NCBI RefSeq assembly: GCF_047126315.1
Contig: NZ_CP138953.1
Span: 4,464,001 to 4,528,000 of the forward strand
From: Shimia sp022448905
Lineage (GTDB): Bacteria; Pseudomonadota; Alphaproteobacteria; Rhodobacterales; Rhodobacteraceae
Direction: 5' to 3'
DNA: 64,000 nt
Below are positions 25,622-34,720 of this stretch, piece by piece (position 1 is the stretch's first letter; every line of letters begins with the position of its first letter). Made by a program: the position numbers and the translations under genes. The notes under the pieces are model-generated. The model did not search any database, had not been told where the DNA came from, and saw nothing but the letters and a program-made list of their open reading frames with translations.

Positions 25622-26380
25622 ATGAAGGTACTAGTACCTGTCAAGCGCGTGATTGACTACAACGTGAAGGTCCGCGTGAAAGCGGATGGCACAGGTGTCG
25701 ATCTCGCCAACGTGAAAATGTCCATGAACCCGTTTGATGAGATCGCCGTTGAAGAGGCCATCCGTCTGAAGGAAGCGGGCAAAGCGGACGAAATCGTCGC
25801 AGTTTCCATCGGTGTGAAGCAAGCTCAGGAAACCCTGCGCACCGCTCTTGCCATGGGTGCCGACCGCGCCATTCTGGTTGTTGCTGCTGACAGCGTTGAC
25901 CAGGACATCGAGCCACTGGCCGTTGCCAAAATCCTCGCCAAAGTGGTTGAGGAAGAGCAGCCAGGTGTTGTGCTCTGTGGCAAGCAAGCGATCGACAACG
26001 ACATGAACGCCACCGGCCAGATGTTGTCTGCGCTGCTGGGTTGGTCCCAGGCGACCTTTGCTTCCGAAGTCGACATCGACGGCGACAAGGCTGTTGTAAC
26101 CCGCGAAGTGGATGGCGGTCTGCAGACCATCAAGGTCAACACACCAACCATCATCACCGTGGACCTGCGTTTGAACGAGCCGCGTTATGCGTCCCTGCCA
26201 AACATCATGAAGGCGAAGAAAAAGCCGCTGGATGAGAAAACCGCTGCCGACTACGGCGTGGATGTCACTCCGCGTCTGGAAGTTGTGAAGACTTCTGAGC
26301 CATCTGAGCGTGCCGCCGGCATCATCGTAGGCTCCGTCGACGAGCTGGTTGAGAAACTCAAAGAAGCGGGGGCTGTGTAA
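25622..26380 (+). CDS. etfB: electron transfer flavoprotein beta subunit
   Basis: A 252-residue EtfB, carrier of electrons from acyl-CoA and other dehydrogenases to ETF-ubiquinone oxidoreductase. It opens with MKVLVPVKRVIDYNVKVRV, contains MNPFDEIAVEEAIRLKE and CGKQAIDNDMNATGQM (AMP-binding region), and ends in a region typical of EtfB. The ATG at 25622 (GAGGAG upstream) is chosen over the earlier 25604. It overlaps etfA by one base (TAATG). The 247 bp upstream hold the promoter, which I could not define. Confidence 0.97.
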   Translation: MKVLVPVKRVIDYNVKVRVKADGTGVDLANVKMSMNPFDEIAVEEAIRLKEAGKADEIVAVSIGVKQAQETLRTALAMGADRAILVVAADSVDQDIEPLAVAKILAKVVEEEQPGVVLCGKQAIDNDMNATGQMLSALLGWSQATFASEVDIDGDKAVVTREVDGGLQTIKVNTPTIITVDLRLNEPRYASLPNIMKAKKKPLDEKTAADYGVDVTPRLEVVKTSEPSERAAGIIVGSVDELVEKLKEAGAV

Positions 26381-27309
26381 TGGCTGTTCTTCTTCTCGCA
26401 GAAGTCAACAACGGCGAACTGGCGTTGGACGCCACCGCCAAAGCTGTCACCGCTGCCAAAGCACTGGGTGATGTAACCGTTCTGGCTGCTGGTGCCTCTG
26501 CTGCCGCAGCTGGCGAAGCCGCTGCCAAGATCGACGGTGTTGCCAAGGTTTTGGTTGCCGAAGACGCATCTCTGGGCCACCGCCTGGCGGAACCAACAGC
26601 TGCGCTAATCGTTTCCCTCGCGGGTGACTACAGCCACATCGTGGCCCCAGCGACCACCGACGCCAAGAACGTGATGCCACGCGTGGCCGCGCTTCTGGAC
26701 GTGATGGTGCTGTCGGACGTGACCGCAGTGGTTGACGCAGACACTTTCGAGCGTCCGATCTACGCCGGTAACGCGATCCAGACCGTGAAGTCTAACGACT
26801 CCACCAAAGTCATCACCTTCCGGACGTCGACCTTCGACGCGGCAGGCGAAGGCGGTTCCGCTTCTGTGGAAACCGTTGGCGCAGCCGACAATCCAGGCCT
26901 GTCCGAATGGGTTGAAGACAAAGTGGCCGAAAGCGATCGTCCAGAACTGACCTCCGCAGGTGTGGTTGTCTCCGGCGGCCGTGGCGTTGGTTCTGAAGAA
27001 GACTTCAAAATCCTCGAAGCCCTGGCTGACAAGCTGGGCGCAGCTGTTGGTGCATCCCGTGCCGCGGTTGACTCCGGCTACGCACCAAACGACTGGCAGG
27101 TTGGCCAGACCGGTAAGGTGGTTGCACCAGAGCTTTACATCGCAGCGGGTATCTCCGGCGCAATCCAGCACCTGGCCGGCATGAAAGACTCCAAGATCAT
27201 CGTTGCGATCAACAAAGACGAAGAAGCGCCTATCTTCCAGGTTGCTGACTTTGGTCTGGTTGCCGATCTGTTTGAAGCAGTGCCAGCGCTGACAGAGAAA
27301 CTCGGCTAA
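26380..27309 (+). CDS. etfA: electron transfer flavoprotein alpha subunit
   Basis: A 309-residue EtfA. The C-terminal FAD domain contains VVVSGGRGVGSEEDF near residue 195, RAAVDSGYAPNDWQVGQTGK near 230 and the end motif ISGAIQHLAGM with INKDEEAPIFQVADFGLV. Together with EtfB it makes the heterodimeric flavoprotein that feeds beta-oxidation electrons to the respiratory chain; a 3-hydroxyacyl-CoA dehydrogenase gene lies 1 kb downstream. Confidence 0.97.
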   Translation: MAVLLLAEVNNGELALDATAKAVTAAKALGDVTVLAAGASAAAAGEAAAKIDGVAKVLVAEDASLGHRLAEPTAALIVSLAGDYSHIVAPATTDAKNVMPRVAALLDVMVLSDVTAVVDADTFERPIYAGNAIQTVKSNDSTKVITFRTSTFDAAGEGGSASVETVGAADNPGLSEWVEDKVAESDRPELTSAGVVVSGGRGVGSEEDFKILEALADKLGAAVGASRAAVDSGYAPNDWQVGQTGKVVAPELYIAAGISGAIQHLAGMKDSKIIVAINKDEEAPIFQVADFGLVADLFEAVPALTEKLG

Positions 27310-27332
27310 ACTCCGGCCACTCACAAGACATG

Positions 27333-27363
27333 AAGGCCCGCCTTTTCAGGCGGGCCTTTTTCA
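27333..27363 (+). terminator. terminator of etfBA
   Basis: AAGGCCCGCC and GGCGGGCCTT form a 10-bp stem around a short T-rich loop, followed by TTTTTC, 24 bp after the etfA stop. Confidence 0.85.
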
Positions 27364-27382
27364 TTGGGCGTGTGGCGTGGTC

Positions 27383-28210
27383 TTAGGTCAGCTTCGCCAG
27401 CGGCTTTTGCAACGCGTCAGCCGCCTCCTGATGGGCTGAAACACCCAGCATCCGTTGCGCCGCGACACGTTCCATATCTGTGCATTGCATACCTGTGATG
27501 CCCTGCGCTTGCGCGTCCTCGCTCACCACCACTTCGACAATGTCATCCACCATAGGGCGCAGTTCTTCGATCATCAGCCGGTCTACAAACAAGGGGTCTG
27601 GTCCCAAACCGCTTGTCCCCATGGCCGTTTCCGGCGCATGGTCCGCCACCCAGAGCAGGACAATCTTGCCGCCAATCGTGTTCAGCAACAACTTCATACG
27701 TGCGCTCCACGCCATGCGCAGTTCGTCCCGCACCATGGCGTAACGGTCCGGCGCCCGCGCGCACAGTGTACCCAGCATATGTCGGGTAAAATGGAACTCG
27801 CTAAAGTCGATCTCGTTGAACACCATCTGCATCATGTTGGAAGCGCCAATAAAGCGGTCGTTCCGACGCGGGTGCACCTTGTAATACCGGTTGGACATAT
27901 TCTGCGCGCCCATGACCTGAACAACGGTCACTTCGGATTGCTGCGCAATATGCAACACCGACGGCTCCGCAAGAAACGCGTCGATACCCGCATTCACATA
28001 CCCAAAGTTCACACAATTGATCGGCAGCGCCTCATCCAGCAGACTGACAAACGGCTGCGGTACAAACTTGCCGTAGGTTTCCGTACCCCCAAGAAACGCA
28101 ACAAAGGGCTCGTCGAGCGCCTTCTGAGGACCACGAAACAATAATCGCGATTCCCCGTATTGGCACGGCTCATAATTGAGCTCGGTGCCAGACATCTTTT
28201 CGTAAGACAT
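27383..28210 (-). CDS. DUF6473 family protein
   Basis: A 275-residue protein of the DUF6473 family, common in roseobacters: ELNYEPCQYGESRLLFRGP at the start, AFLGGTETYGKFVPQPF and CVNFGYVNAGIDAFL next. The GGTETYG and NFGYVNAG motifs recall an SGNH-like hydrolase core, and LLWVADHAPE may hold later catalytic residues, but the activity is unproven. Upstream, the sequence GGTGAGAAAAT is duplicated, giving two possible ribosome sites. Confidence 0.75.
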   Translation of the reverse strand: MSYEKMSGTELNYEPCQYGESRLLFRGPQKALDEPFVAFLGGTETYGKFVPQPFVSLLDEALPINCVNFGYVNAGIDAFLAEPSVLHIAQQSEVTVVQVMGAQNMSNRYYKVHPRRNDRFIGASNMMQMVFNEIDFSEFHFTRHMLGTLCARAPDRYAMVRDELRMAWSARMKLLLNTIGGKIVLLWVADHAPETAMGTSGLGPDPLFVDRLMIEELRPMVDDIVEVVVSEDAQAQGITGMQCTDMERVAAQRMLGVSAHQEAADALQKPLAKLT

Positions 28211-28371
28211 TTTCTCACCACTAATTTTCTCACCCAGTAGAGAGAATCGCCGAAAGCCCTTGCGAAAAAGCTAATGCGCGATTTTGTGGCAAGTTTTAAA
28301 GGCCTTATCCACTTGCAGCTACTACGTGCGCGGGCCTATGGTCAGCCAGGGATTTTGAGAGGATTTCACTT

Positions 28372-29247
28372 ATGGACATCAAGTCGATTGGCGTCGTTGG
28401 AGCAGGCCAGATGGGCAACGGTATCGCGCATGTAATGGCGCTGGCCGGATATGATGTTCTTCTGAATGATATCAACCAGAACGCGCTGGAAGCAGCCGTT
28501 GGGCGCATCGACAAAAACCTCGAACGGCAGGTGAGCCGCGAGATGATTTCCGCCGAAGAAAAAGCCGCCGCAATGGGGCGGATAGAGACCACATTGGAGC
28601 TGCCAGCACTTGGCGGAACCGACTTGGTAATCGAAGCGGCCACAGAGCGTGAAGAGATCAAGCATCAAATTTTTGATACTTTGAAGCCCCACCTTGGCCC
28701 CGATACCCTCCTCACGTCAAACACATCATCAATTTCCATCACGCGACTCGCGTCTCGTACGGATCGTCCGGAACGCTTCATGGGTTTCCACTTCATGAAC
28801 CCGGTGCCGATGATGAAACTGGTCGAGCTGATCCGCGGCATCGCCACCGACGAAGACACCTACCAGACGTGTCTGGGCATCGTGGAGCGCCTCGGCAAGA
28901 CCGCCGCCAGCGCCGAGGACTTCCCGGCCTTTATCGTGAACCGCATCCTGATTCCAATGATCAACGAAGCCTGCTACACGCTCTATGAAGGCGTTGGCAA
29001 TGTGGCTTCCATCGACAACGCAATGAAGCTGGGCGCGAACCACCCGATGGGCCCTTTGGAGCTGGCCGACTTTATTGGCTTGGACACCTGCTTGGCGATT
29101 ATGAATGTGCTGCACGACGGCCTGGCGGACACCAAGTACCGCCCATGTCCTCTGCTTACCAAATATGTCGAAGCGGGATGGCTTGGCCGCAAAACCAAAC
29201 GCGGTTTTTATGACTACAGAGGCGACGTACCGGTGCCAACGCGCTAA
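28372..29247 (+). CDS. 3-hydroxybutyryl-CoA dehydrogenase family protein
   Basis: A 291-residue single-domain-pair dehydrogenase converting (S)-3-hydroxyacyl-CoA to 3-ketoacyl-CoA with NAD. The Rossmann motif is VGAGQMGNGIAHVMA, the conserved HFMNPVPMMKLVE holds the catalytic histidine, and NRILIPMINEA and LGANHPMGPLELADFIGLD complete the C-terminal domain. Likely in short-chain fatty-acid, butanoate or polyhydroxybutyrate metabolism. GAGAGGA supports the ATG. Ends 17 bp before a strong terminator. Confidence 0.95.
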   Translation: MDIKSIGVVGAGQMGNGIAHVMALAGYDVLLNDINQNALEAAVGRIDKNLERQVSREMISAEEKAAAMGRIETTLELPALGGTDLVIEAATEREEIKHQIFDTLKPHLGPDTLLTSNTSSISITRLASRTDRPERFMGFHFMNPVPMMKLVELIRGIATDEDTYQTCLGIVERLGKTAASAEDFPAFIVNRILIPMINEACYTLYEGVGNVASIDNAMKLGANHPMGPLELADFIGLDTCLAIMNVLHDGLADTKYRPCPLLTKYVEAGWLGRKTKRGFYDYRGDVPVPTR

Positions 29248-29263
29248 CACAAAACCAAAAGCA

Positions 29264-29296
29264 AAAACGCGAGGTTCCGACCTCGCGTTTTTTTGT
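29264..29296. terminator. bidirectional terminator
   Basis: AAAACGCGAGGT and ACCTCGCGTTTT form a perfect stem with a four-base loop. T-rich tails follow on both strands, so it can end both the dehydrogenase gene (plus) and the convergent acyltransferase / PTS operon (minus). Confidence 0.85.
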
Positions 29297-29317
29297 TTTG
29301 AGCCATCTAAAGAGAAA

Positions 29318-30205
29318 TCAGGCGTTCTTTCCGAGGTCCAGCGTGTGCTGGCGCAACCACGCCATAAATCCACGTGGATCAGATTGGAGCTGCTCCATTT
29401 GCTCATCTGTCAGCGGCGCACCAACGACAGGTGCCTGCGGCTTGTCGCAGGATCGAACAATCTCGTGTAGCAGCAACCCCTGCCGCAGAATTGGCGATAG
29501 TTTGTTTGCGATCTGATAGGCACGGCTGTTTTGACCAGGGTAGAAAATCGGAACCACGCGTGCGCCAGAACGGCGGATCATCTGCGCAGTGAAGACGTTC
29601 CACTCTTGTTCAATGGCCGGTCCAAACCAGGTGTCCGAGCTCATGACAACACCCGAGGGGAACAGTGCAACGACGCCCCCGTCTTTCAAGTGCGCCATCG
29701 CCTTGCCGCGCATTTCAACCATTTTGCGCTGCGCGTCGGGGTCGTGCGGAAAAGGCACTGGGATCATGAAGCTGGACGCGGCTTCATCAAGCCCGGTCAG
29801 CACGGAGCGCGTCAAAATACGATAATCTTGGCGTACACGGCCGATCAAATCCGCAAAAATCATGCCGTCCACCATCCCGTGCGGGTGATTGGCCACAACC
29901 ACGACAGGACCTTCTGACGGAATGTTCTGGAGTTGCTCGAGCGGCGTTTGCAGCTCAATACCCATCACATTGAGCGCGCCACGCCAGAACTTCTGGCCGC
30001 GGTATTTCTCATTGTCGCGTTCAAACTTGTTGACCATGCGCAAGATTTTTAACTTGCCAGTCATCCACTCGATTGCGCGAATTGCAAACGAGGTCCAGCG
30101 GTCATCAAAGGAATTGGCATAGGTCAACGTGCGGCGATCATAGACCTGACCTTCCGTCTCTGATGCAGGCTTTGCGACCTGCGCCTCTGGCACCGTATCT
30201 ACCAA
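29318..30205 (-). CDS. lysophospholipid acyltransferase family protein
   Basis: A 295-residue PlsC-like acyltransferase. It has VVVANHPHGMVDGMIFADL (the HxxxxD catalytic motif at about residue 111) and ALFPSGVVMSS (the FPEG-like acceptor motif) near 165. The N-terminal 60 residues are not conserved with PlsC and contain a possible amphipathic helix. It is the last gene after ptsH on the minus strand, 27 bp away, and probably belongs to the ChvIG-PTS operon, linking membrane-lipid work to envelope-stress control. Confidence 0.85.
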   Translation of the reverse strand: MVDTVPEAQVAKPASETEGQVYDRRTLTYANSFDDRWTSFAIRAIEWMTGKLKILRMVNKFERDNEKYRGQKFWRGALNVMGIELQTPLEQLQNIPSEGPVVVVANHPHGMVDGMIFADLIGRVRQDYRILTRSVLTGLDEAASSFMIPVPFPHDPDAQRKMVEMRGKAMAHLKDGGVVALFPSGVVMSSDTWFGPAIEQEWNVFTAQMIRRSGARVVPIFYPGQNSRAYQIANKLSPILRQGLLLHEIVRSCDKPQAPVVGAPLTDEQMEQLQSDPRGFMAWLRQHTLDLGKNA

Positions 30206-30232
30206 ATTCGTCTTCCTACGCCGTGGCCCTTG

Positions 30233-30511
30233 TCAGAATCCTTCACCGAACTTGTCTGCGACAAGCGCCTCAATGGCATCGGCCAAGGCCTGTGCATCCG
30301 GCCCGCTGGTTTCCACTGCAATGCTGGTACCCTTGGAGGCCGCCAACATCAGCAACCCCATAATACTGTCACCACCCGCACTCAAGCCATCCTTTGACAC
30401 TTCTGCCGAAGCGTCAAAGCCTTCGACAACCTCAACAAGCTTTGCGGATGCGCGTGCATGCAGACCTTTTTCATTCACGATTTGCATCGTGCGTTGGATG
30501 ACATCACTCAT
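30233..30511 (-). CDS. ptsH: HPr phosphocarrier protein
   Basis: A 92-residue HPr. The phospho-acceptor histidine lies in GLHARASAK (about residue 17), and GGDSIMGLLMLAA contains the serine that HPr kinase would modify (Ser46 equivalent). The start at 30511 gives the standard HPr length; an upstream in-frame start would overlap the EIIA gene. It lies 4 bp after the EIIA stop. Without sugar permeases, it should serve a regulatory PTS. Confidence 0.95.
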   Translation of the reverse strand: MSDVIQRTMQIVNEKGLHARASAKLVEVVEGFDASAEVSKDGLSAGGDSIMGLLMLAASKGTSIAVETSGPDAQALADAIEALVADKFGEGF

Positions 30512-30515
30512 CTGC

Positions 30516-30908
30516 TTACCCTGTTTGAATATTTTGGCTATCGATATATTTGCGGCCAGCTTCCAGCGCCGCTCTGACCGCATCCGCTACGTCCAAGTGG
30601 CGGCTTTTGGCCAGTTTAATCAACATCGGCAAATTTGCACCATAAAGGATGCGCCGATTGGCTGGGGCACAGGCACGCAAGCTCAGATTGGACGGCGAGC
30701 CACCAAACATGTCTGTAACCACCACAACGCCGTCCCCGTGGTCCACGGCATCGGCCGCGGCACAGATTTCACGCTGTTTCTGGCTGCGATCATGATCGGG
30801 CTCAATAGTAATCGCGCTGACGCCGTTCTGGGCGCCAACGACATGTTCCATGGCGGCCAAATATTCATTGGCCAAACCACCATGTGCCACGATCACGATA
30901 CCGATCAA
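30516..30908 (-). CDS. PTS system EIIA component, mannose/fructose type
   Basis: A 130-residue EIIA-Man domain protein. The active-site histidine is in IVIVAHGGLANEY (residue 9), and VVVVTDMFGGSPSNLS is the family signature near residue 65. No EIIB/C/D permease genes are nearby, so this is the orphan EIIA of alphaproteobacterial regulatory PTS, which receives phosphate from HPr and is thought to regulate other proteins. It is 5 bp after rapZ and 4 bp before ptsH. Confidence 0.92.
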   Translation of the reverse strand: MIGIVIVAHGGLANEYLAAMEHVVGAQNGVSAITIEPDHDRSQKQREICAAADAVDHGDGVVVVTDMFGGSPSNLSLRACAPANRRILYGANLPMLIKLAKSRHLDVADAVRAALEAGRKYIDSQNIQTG

Positions 30909-30913
30909 GCTAT

Positions 30914-31831
30914 CTATTCCCCATCTTCTGCGATCTGCGGACGCGCGCTTAGCACTGCGTACCGATTGAGTTCGCGATGTCTTATAGACACCCGCCAGCC
31001 CCTATTTGCAAGGGATTCGGCAATTGTCTCGGTCATGAATACGGAGCGGTGTTTGCCACCAGTACACCCAAAGGCGACGTGAAGATGACTGCGCCCCTCG
31101 CGAACATAGCCAGGCAACGCGTGCTCCATCATATCCTTCAGGTTGGAAACAAATGGAGCGTAGCCCGGATCGGTCGCTATGTATTCGCCAACGGGCTCAT
31201 CACCACCATCCATGACGCGAAGTTCGGCTTGCCAATGCGGATTGTGCAAAAATCGGCAATCAAAGACCAAATCTGCCCCCTGGGGAATGCCACGTTTGTA
31301 GCTGAAAGACTGAAGCGTCAGACCAATCGCCTGATCATCTTGTGGCGCAAACCTGCTTTGCACAGCATGGCGCAGTTCATGTGGTGTGAGCTCCGAAGTC
31401 TCAATCAACACGGTGGCCCTGCCCCGCACCTCTTGCAGCAACGACAGCTCAGTCTCAATTCCCGCGTTGGGATCTTCCTGCCGATCCAGAGGATGGCTAC
31501 GCCGGGTCTCATTATAGCGACGGCGCAAGACTTCCGCGCGGCAATCCAGGTACAACAACTCCGGCGCCACATTGGGCAACTCATCCACCAGTTCCAACGC
31601 GTCCAGAATGGCCGCCGGAGAAAAGTCCCGATTGCGGACATCCAGGCTCAGCGCCATAGGCCGCTTGAGCGGTTGACCGGACAAAAGTCTCGGCAGCAAC
31701 CCCAACGGGAGATTGTCAATGGTTTCAAACCCTGCATCCTCTAGTGCTTTGATTGCCGTAGAGCGCCCGGCACCTGATGGACCAGTGAGCAGCACCAAAG
31801 GTACTGTGTCCTGCGTGATGTCAGAGATCAT
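30914..31831 (-). CDS. rapZ: RNase adapter protein RapZ / nucleotide-binding protein
   Basis: A 305-residue RapZ (YvcJ) family protein. The P-loop is LTGPSGAGRSTAIKALED at residues about 14-31, DNLPLGLLP follows, then YLDCRAEVLRRRYNETRRSHPL and the C-terminal HVAFGCTGGKHRSVF. In Escherichia coli RapZ guides RNase E to small RNA GlmZ and so tunes glucosamine-6-phosphate synthesis; in alphaproteobacteria its target is unclear. The start lies directly after the hprK stop. Confidence 0.93.
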   Translation of the reverse strand: MISDITQDTVPLVLLTGPSGAGRSTAIKALEDAGFETIDNLPLGLLPRLLSGQPLKRPMALSLDVRNRDFSPAAILDALELVDELPNVAPELLYLDCRAEVLRRRYNETRRSHPLDRQEDPNAGIETELSLLQEVRGRATVLIETSELTPHELRHAVQSRFAPQDDQAIGLTLQSFSYKRGIPQGADLVFDCRFLHNPHWQAELRVMDGGDEPVGEYIATDPGYAPFVSNLKDMMEHALPGYVREGRSHLHVAFGCTGGKHRSVFMTETIAESLANRGWRVSIRHRELNRYAVLSARPQIAEDGE

Positions 31832-32296
31832 TCAGGCGTTCCTTCCATGACGCAACAGCTGCAATACGGCAGCGGCAAAATAAGGGGCATCTACCCCCAA
31901 AAGCATGGGAAGTTCCTGCCCCAACACTTGAACTTGCCTTGGATGCGGCAACCTCTGGTCTTCCGTTTGGTCCAAATCGATCACCAAGTGCAATGGAATA
32001 TCCTGCACAGGATTAGCGCGCAAAATTCCCACTGACCGCGCCTCGATCAATCCGCGAGTGGTATCTGGTGCTGACGCCAGAAGTCGCCCTTCAGAGAGAC
32101 GAACAACGGTTTGGTCATCCGACACAAGCTCCGCACCATACGCCATGAGCTGCAGCGCCAGGCTCGATTTTCCACGACCCGCAGCCCCCCTTATCAGAAC
32201 TGCACGCCCGTCATCGGCCACGCAGGACGCATGCAACAGGGTTTCTTCAACGGCGATGTCCGACTGTGCAGAGAATAGATCGTCCGCCTGCGTCAT
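31832..32296 (-). CDS. hprK: HPr kinase/phosphorylase, short alphaproteobacterial form
   Basis: A 154-residue protein corresponding to the catalytic C-terminal domain only of HPr kinase. The P-loop is RGAAGRGKSSLALQLMAYG near residue 35, followed by LVSDDQTVV, and the N-terminus has LHASCVADDGRAV. The N-terminal domain of the Gram-positive enzyme is absent, as in other alphaproteobacteria. It would phosphorylate HPr on serine, and the HPr here keeps the matching SIMGL motif. It starts 3 bp after chvG. Confidence 0.92.
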   Translation of the reverse strand: MTQADDLFSAQSDIAVEETLLHASCVADDGRAVLIRGAAGRGKSSLALQLMAYGAELVSDDQTVVRLSEGRLLASAPDTTRGLIEARSVGILRANPVQDIPLHLVIDLDQTEDQRLPHPRQVQVLGQELPMLLGVDAPYFAAAVLQLLRHGRNA

Positions 32297-32299
32297 GGC

Positions 32300-33994
32300 T
32301 TACACCGGCAACCCCACAACGAAACGTGCGCCAAGAGGCTCCGAGGTCACATCCGCATCGGTTGGCCGGATGTTCTCCGCCCAAATGACGCCGCCGTGCG
32401 CCTCCACAATTTGCTTAGAGATGGCCAGCCCCAAACCGGAGTTATTTCCAAACTGGGATTCAGGCCGATGTGAATAGAACCGGTTGAAGATTTTGTTCAG
32501 TGCCTGCTCTGGAATACCTGGGCCAGTATCTTCCACAACCACCAACACACGGTTTTCGCGCTTGCGGGCCCACACACGGATTGCGTCCCCGTCCTCACAA
32601 AAACTGATCGCGTTGGTGATCAGATTCACAAAGACCTGCGCAAGACGCGCCTCCAAGCCGGTGATGTCAATCGGCGCATCAGGCAAGTCCGTGATGAAGT
32701 CGATACCTTTTCCTTTGGCATCTTCGCCCAAATACTGCGTCAGATTGCCAACCATCCCAAGCAGGTCGAAGGTCTCTTCTTCTTCCTTGACCAGTTCGCT
32801 GTCCAAGCGCGATGCATTGGAAATATCGCTCACCAACCGATCCAAGCGGCGTACATCATGCTCGATCACATTGAGCAGCTTTTCCCGGTGTTCTTCCTTT
32901 TTGACCATACGGAGCGAGCCAACCGCAGACCGCAAAGACGCCAATGGGTTTTTAATTTCATGGGCAACGTCAGCAGCGAACTGTTCGTTACTGTCTATCC
33001 GTTCATAAAGGGCTGAAACCATGCCGCGCAAAGCTCCAGACAAACGTCCGATTTCATCTGGTCTTGCCGTTAAATCCGGAATGCGCACACGGCCCGGATT
33101 CACTTTGCGGCTATCGCTGTCTCTGCCCAGCTCTGCCGCAGCTGCCAGATCAGAGAGCGGGTTTGAAATGGTGGACGCCAACACCATGGACAAGCCCACA
33201 GACACCACTGTGGCGATCAGGAACATCTGCAAGACGCGTTCCCGCTCGGAACTCACCATGCGATCAAGCTCACCGGAGGCACTTGTCAACACCACTGCGC
33301 CAACGACACTGTCGTTTTGCTCAATGGGGACAGCCATCGCGAATACATGTCCACCATCAGCCGCGACAAGCGTCTCGAAGGTTTCCTTGCCGGCCACGGC
33401 AGCCTGAGCCATCGTTTGAAGCTGACTATTCAATTGGTCCGCCGAAGCTTCCGCAGCACCGTCCTTGCCAGAGATCGAACTCCAAATCTTATTGAGCGCA
33501 GATGTGAGCGGCGCGCCTTCTGGGCGCTCTGCCAAAACCTCGGCCGCCTCCGCAGACGCTTTGCCTTCTTTTGAACCAGCCGTTTTTCCCGCCGCGTCAT
33601 AGACATGCACGGTTGTGCCAACTTGCAGCGGCAGCTTTTCAAGCGTTGAACCAACATCAACACCGTCATTTGTGGCGAGGTTGACAGGCGCGCCTGACGG
33701 CAACTGGGCCTCGAAAGCTCCAGCAATCAGCCTAGCCTCGGTCACAAGCCCAGTGGCGCGCTGCACCGCGAAGCTGTCACGGGCGCTGTTGAGAAATAGA
33801 ATACCTGCGACCAACACCAAGAGTGCGATCATATTAAAGGTAATAATTTTGCGTGTCAGCGGGGACTTCCCCAGAGGTAAAAGCCGGCGACGTTCGCGCC
33901 GGCCTTGCAACTCATCTTCGACGTTGGCTTCAGGGGCGACCCAATCATCGCCCAAAACAACGTCCCCGTCCCGCCCTTGGGCCATGTCTTGCAC
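32300..33994 (-). CDS. chvG: sensor histidine kinase ChvG
   Basis: A 564-residue membrane kinase. Two helices (residues about 49-70 and 255-278) bracket a periplasmic domain of about 185 residues, followed by a HAMP segment and a HisKA helix with ADVAHEIKNPLASLRS (phospho-acceptor His), then ATPase motifs LITNAISF (N), VEDTGPGIPEQAL (G1) and NSGLGLAISKQIVEAHGG (G2). Homologues (ChvG/ExoS) sense acid or envelope conditions and are held inactive by ExoR. GTG at 33994 has AAGGA at good spacing and is preferred over ATG at 33985. Confidence 0.93.
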   Translation of the reverse strand: MQDMAQGRDGDVVLGDDWVAPEANVEDELQGRRERRRLLPLGKSPLTRKIITFNMIALLVLVAGILFLNSARDSFAVQRATGLVTEARLIAGAFEAQLPSGAPVNLATNDGVDVGSTLEKLPLQVGTTVHVYDAAGKTAGSKEGKASAEAAEVLAERPEGAPLTSALNKIWSSISGKDGAAEASADQLNSQLQTMAQAAVAGKETFETLVAADGGHVFAMAVPIEQNDSVVGAVVLTSASGELDRMVSSERERVLQMFLIATVVSVGLSMVLASTISNPLSDLAAAAELGRDSDSRKVNPGRVRIPDLTARPDEIGRLSGALRGMVSALYERIDSNEQFAADVAHEIKNPLASLRSAVGSLRMVKKEEHREKLLNVIEHDVRRLDRLVSDISNASRLDSELVKEEEETFDLLGMVGNLTQYLGEDAKGKGIDFITDLPDAPIDITGLEARLAQVFVNLITNAISFCEDGDAIRVWARKRENRVLVVVEDTGPGIPEQALNKIFNRFYSHRPESQFGNNSGLGLAISKQIVEAHGGVIWAENIRPTDADVTSEPLGARFVVGLPV

Positions 33995-34018
33995 GTTGGT
34001 CCTTCCGGCCTTGTGTCG

Positions 34019-34720
34019 TTACTCTTCGTTGTACCTATAACCGATGCCGTACAGCGTCTCAATTGCGGAGAAGTCACGATCTACGGTCCGCATTTTCTTG
34101 CGAAGACGTTTGATGTGGCTGTCGATCGTGCGGTCGTCAACATAGACTTGATCATCATATGCGACGTCCATCAATTGGTCGCGGCTTTTCACAAAACCGG
34201 GTCGTTGCGCAAGCGCCTGCAACAAAAGGAATTCAGTCACGGTTAGCGTGACATCCTGCCCCTTCCAACTCACCGAGTGGCGCAGCGGATCCATGGTCAA
34301 TTCACCACGTTCCATGATTTTTGTGTCTTCGGTTTCGCCAACAATATCGCCATCGACGGCTTCTTGGCGGCGCAACAGCGCGCGAATGCGCTCCACTAGC
34401 AAACGCTGGCTAAACGGCTTTTTGACGTAGTCATCTGCGCCCATGCGCAATCCCAGCACCTCATCGATCTCATCGTCTTTGGAGGTCAGGAAGATCACCG
34501 GCATACTGGTCTTCTGACGCAGACGCTGTAACAGATCCATACCATCCATGCGCGGCATCTTGATATCCAGAACAGCCATATCCGGGAGTTTTTTGCTAAA
34601 TGCATCCAGCGCCTGCTGGCCGTCATTATATGTCTCGACTTCAAACCCCTCCGCCTCAAGGGTGATAGAAACCGACGTCAGGATATTCCTGTCGTCATCC
34701 ACAAGGGCAATTTTCGACAT
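34019..34720 (-). CDS. chvI: response regulator ChvI
   Basis: A 233-residue OmpR-type regulator. The receiver domain has ALVDDDRNILTSVSI, the phospho-aspartate in MAVLDIKMPRMDG and the lysine in DYVKKPFSQ; the C-terminal winged helix ends in DRTIDSHIKRLRKKMR. It is the first gene of the operon, followed 24 bp later by chvG. The start at 34720 is preferred over 34792, where the extra residues are not part of the receiver. Known targets in relatives include exopolysaccharide and central-metabolism genes. Confidence 0.94.
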   Translation of the reverse strand: MSKIALVDDDRNILTSVSITLEAEGFEVETYNDGQQALDAFSKKLPDMAVLDIKMPRMDGMDLLQRLRQKTSMPVIFLTSKDDEIDEVLGLRMGADDYVKKPFSQRLLVERIRALLRRQEAVDGDIVGETEDTKIMERGELTMDPLRHSVSWKGQDVTLTVTEFLLLQALAQRPGFVKSRDQLMDVAYDDQVYVDDRTIDSHIKRLRKKMRTVDRDFSAIETLYGIGYRYNEE

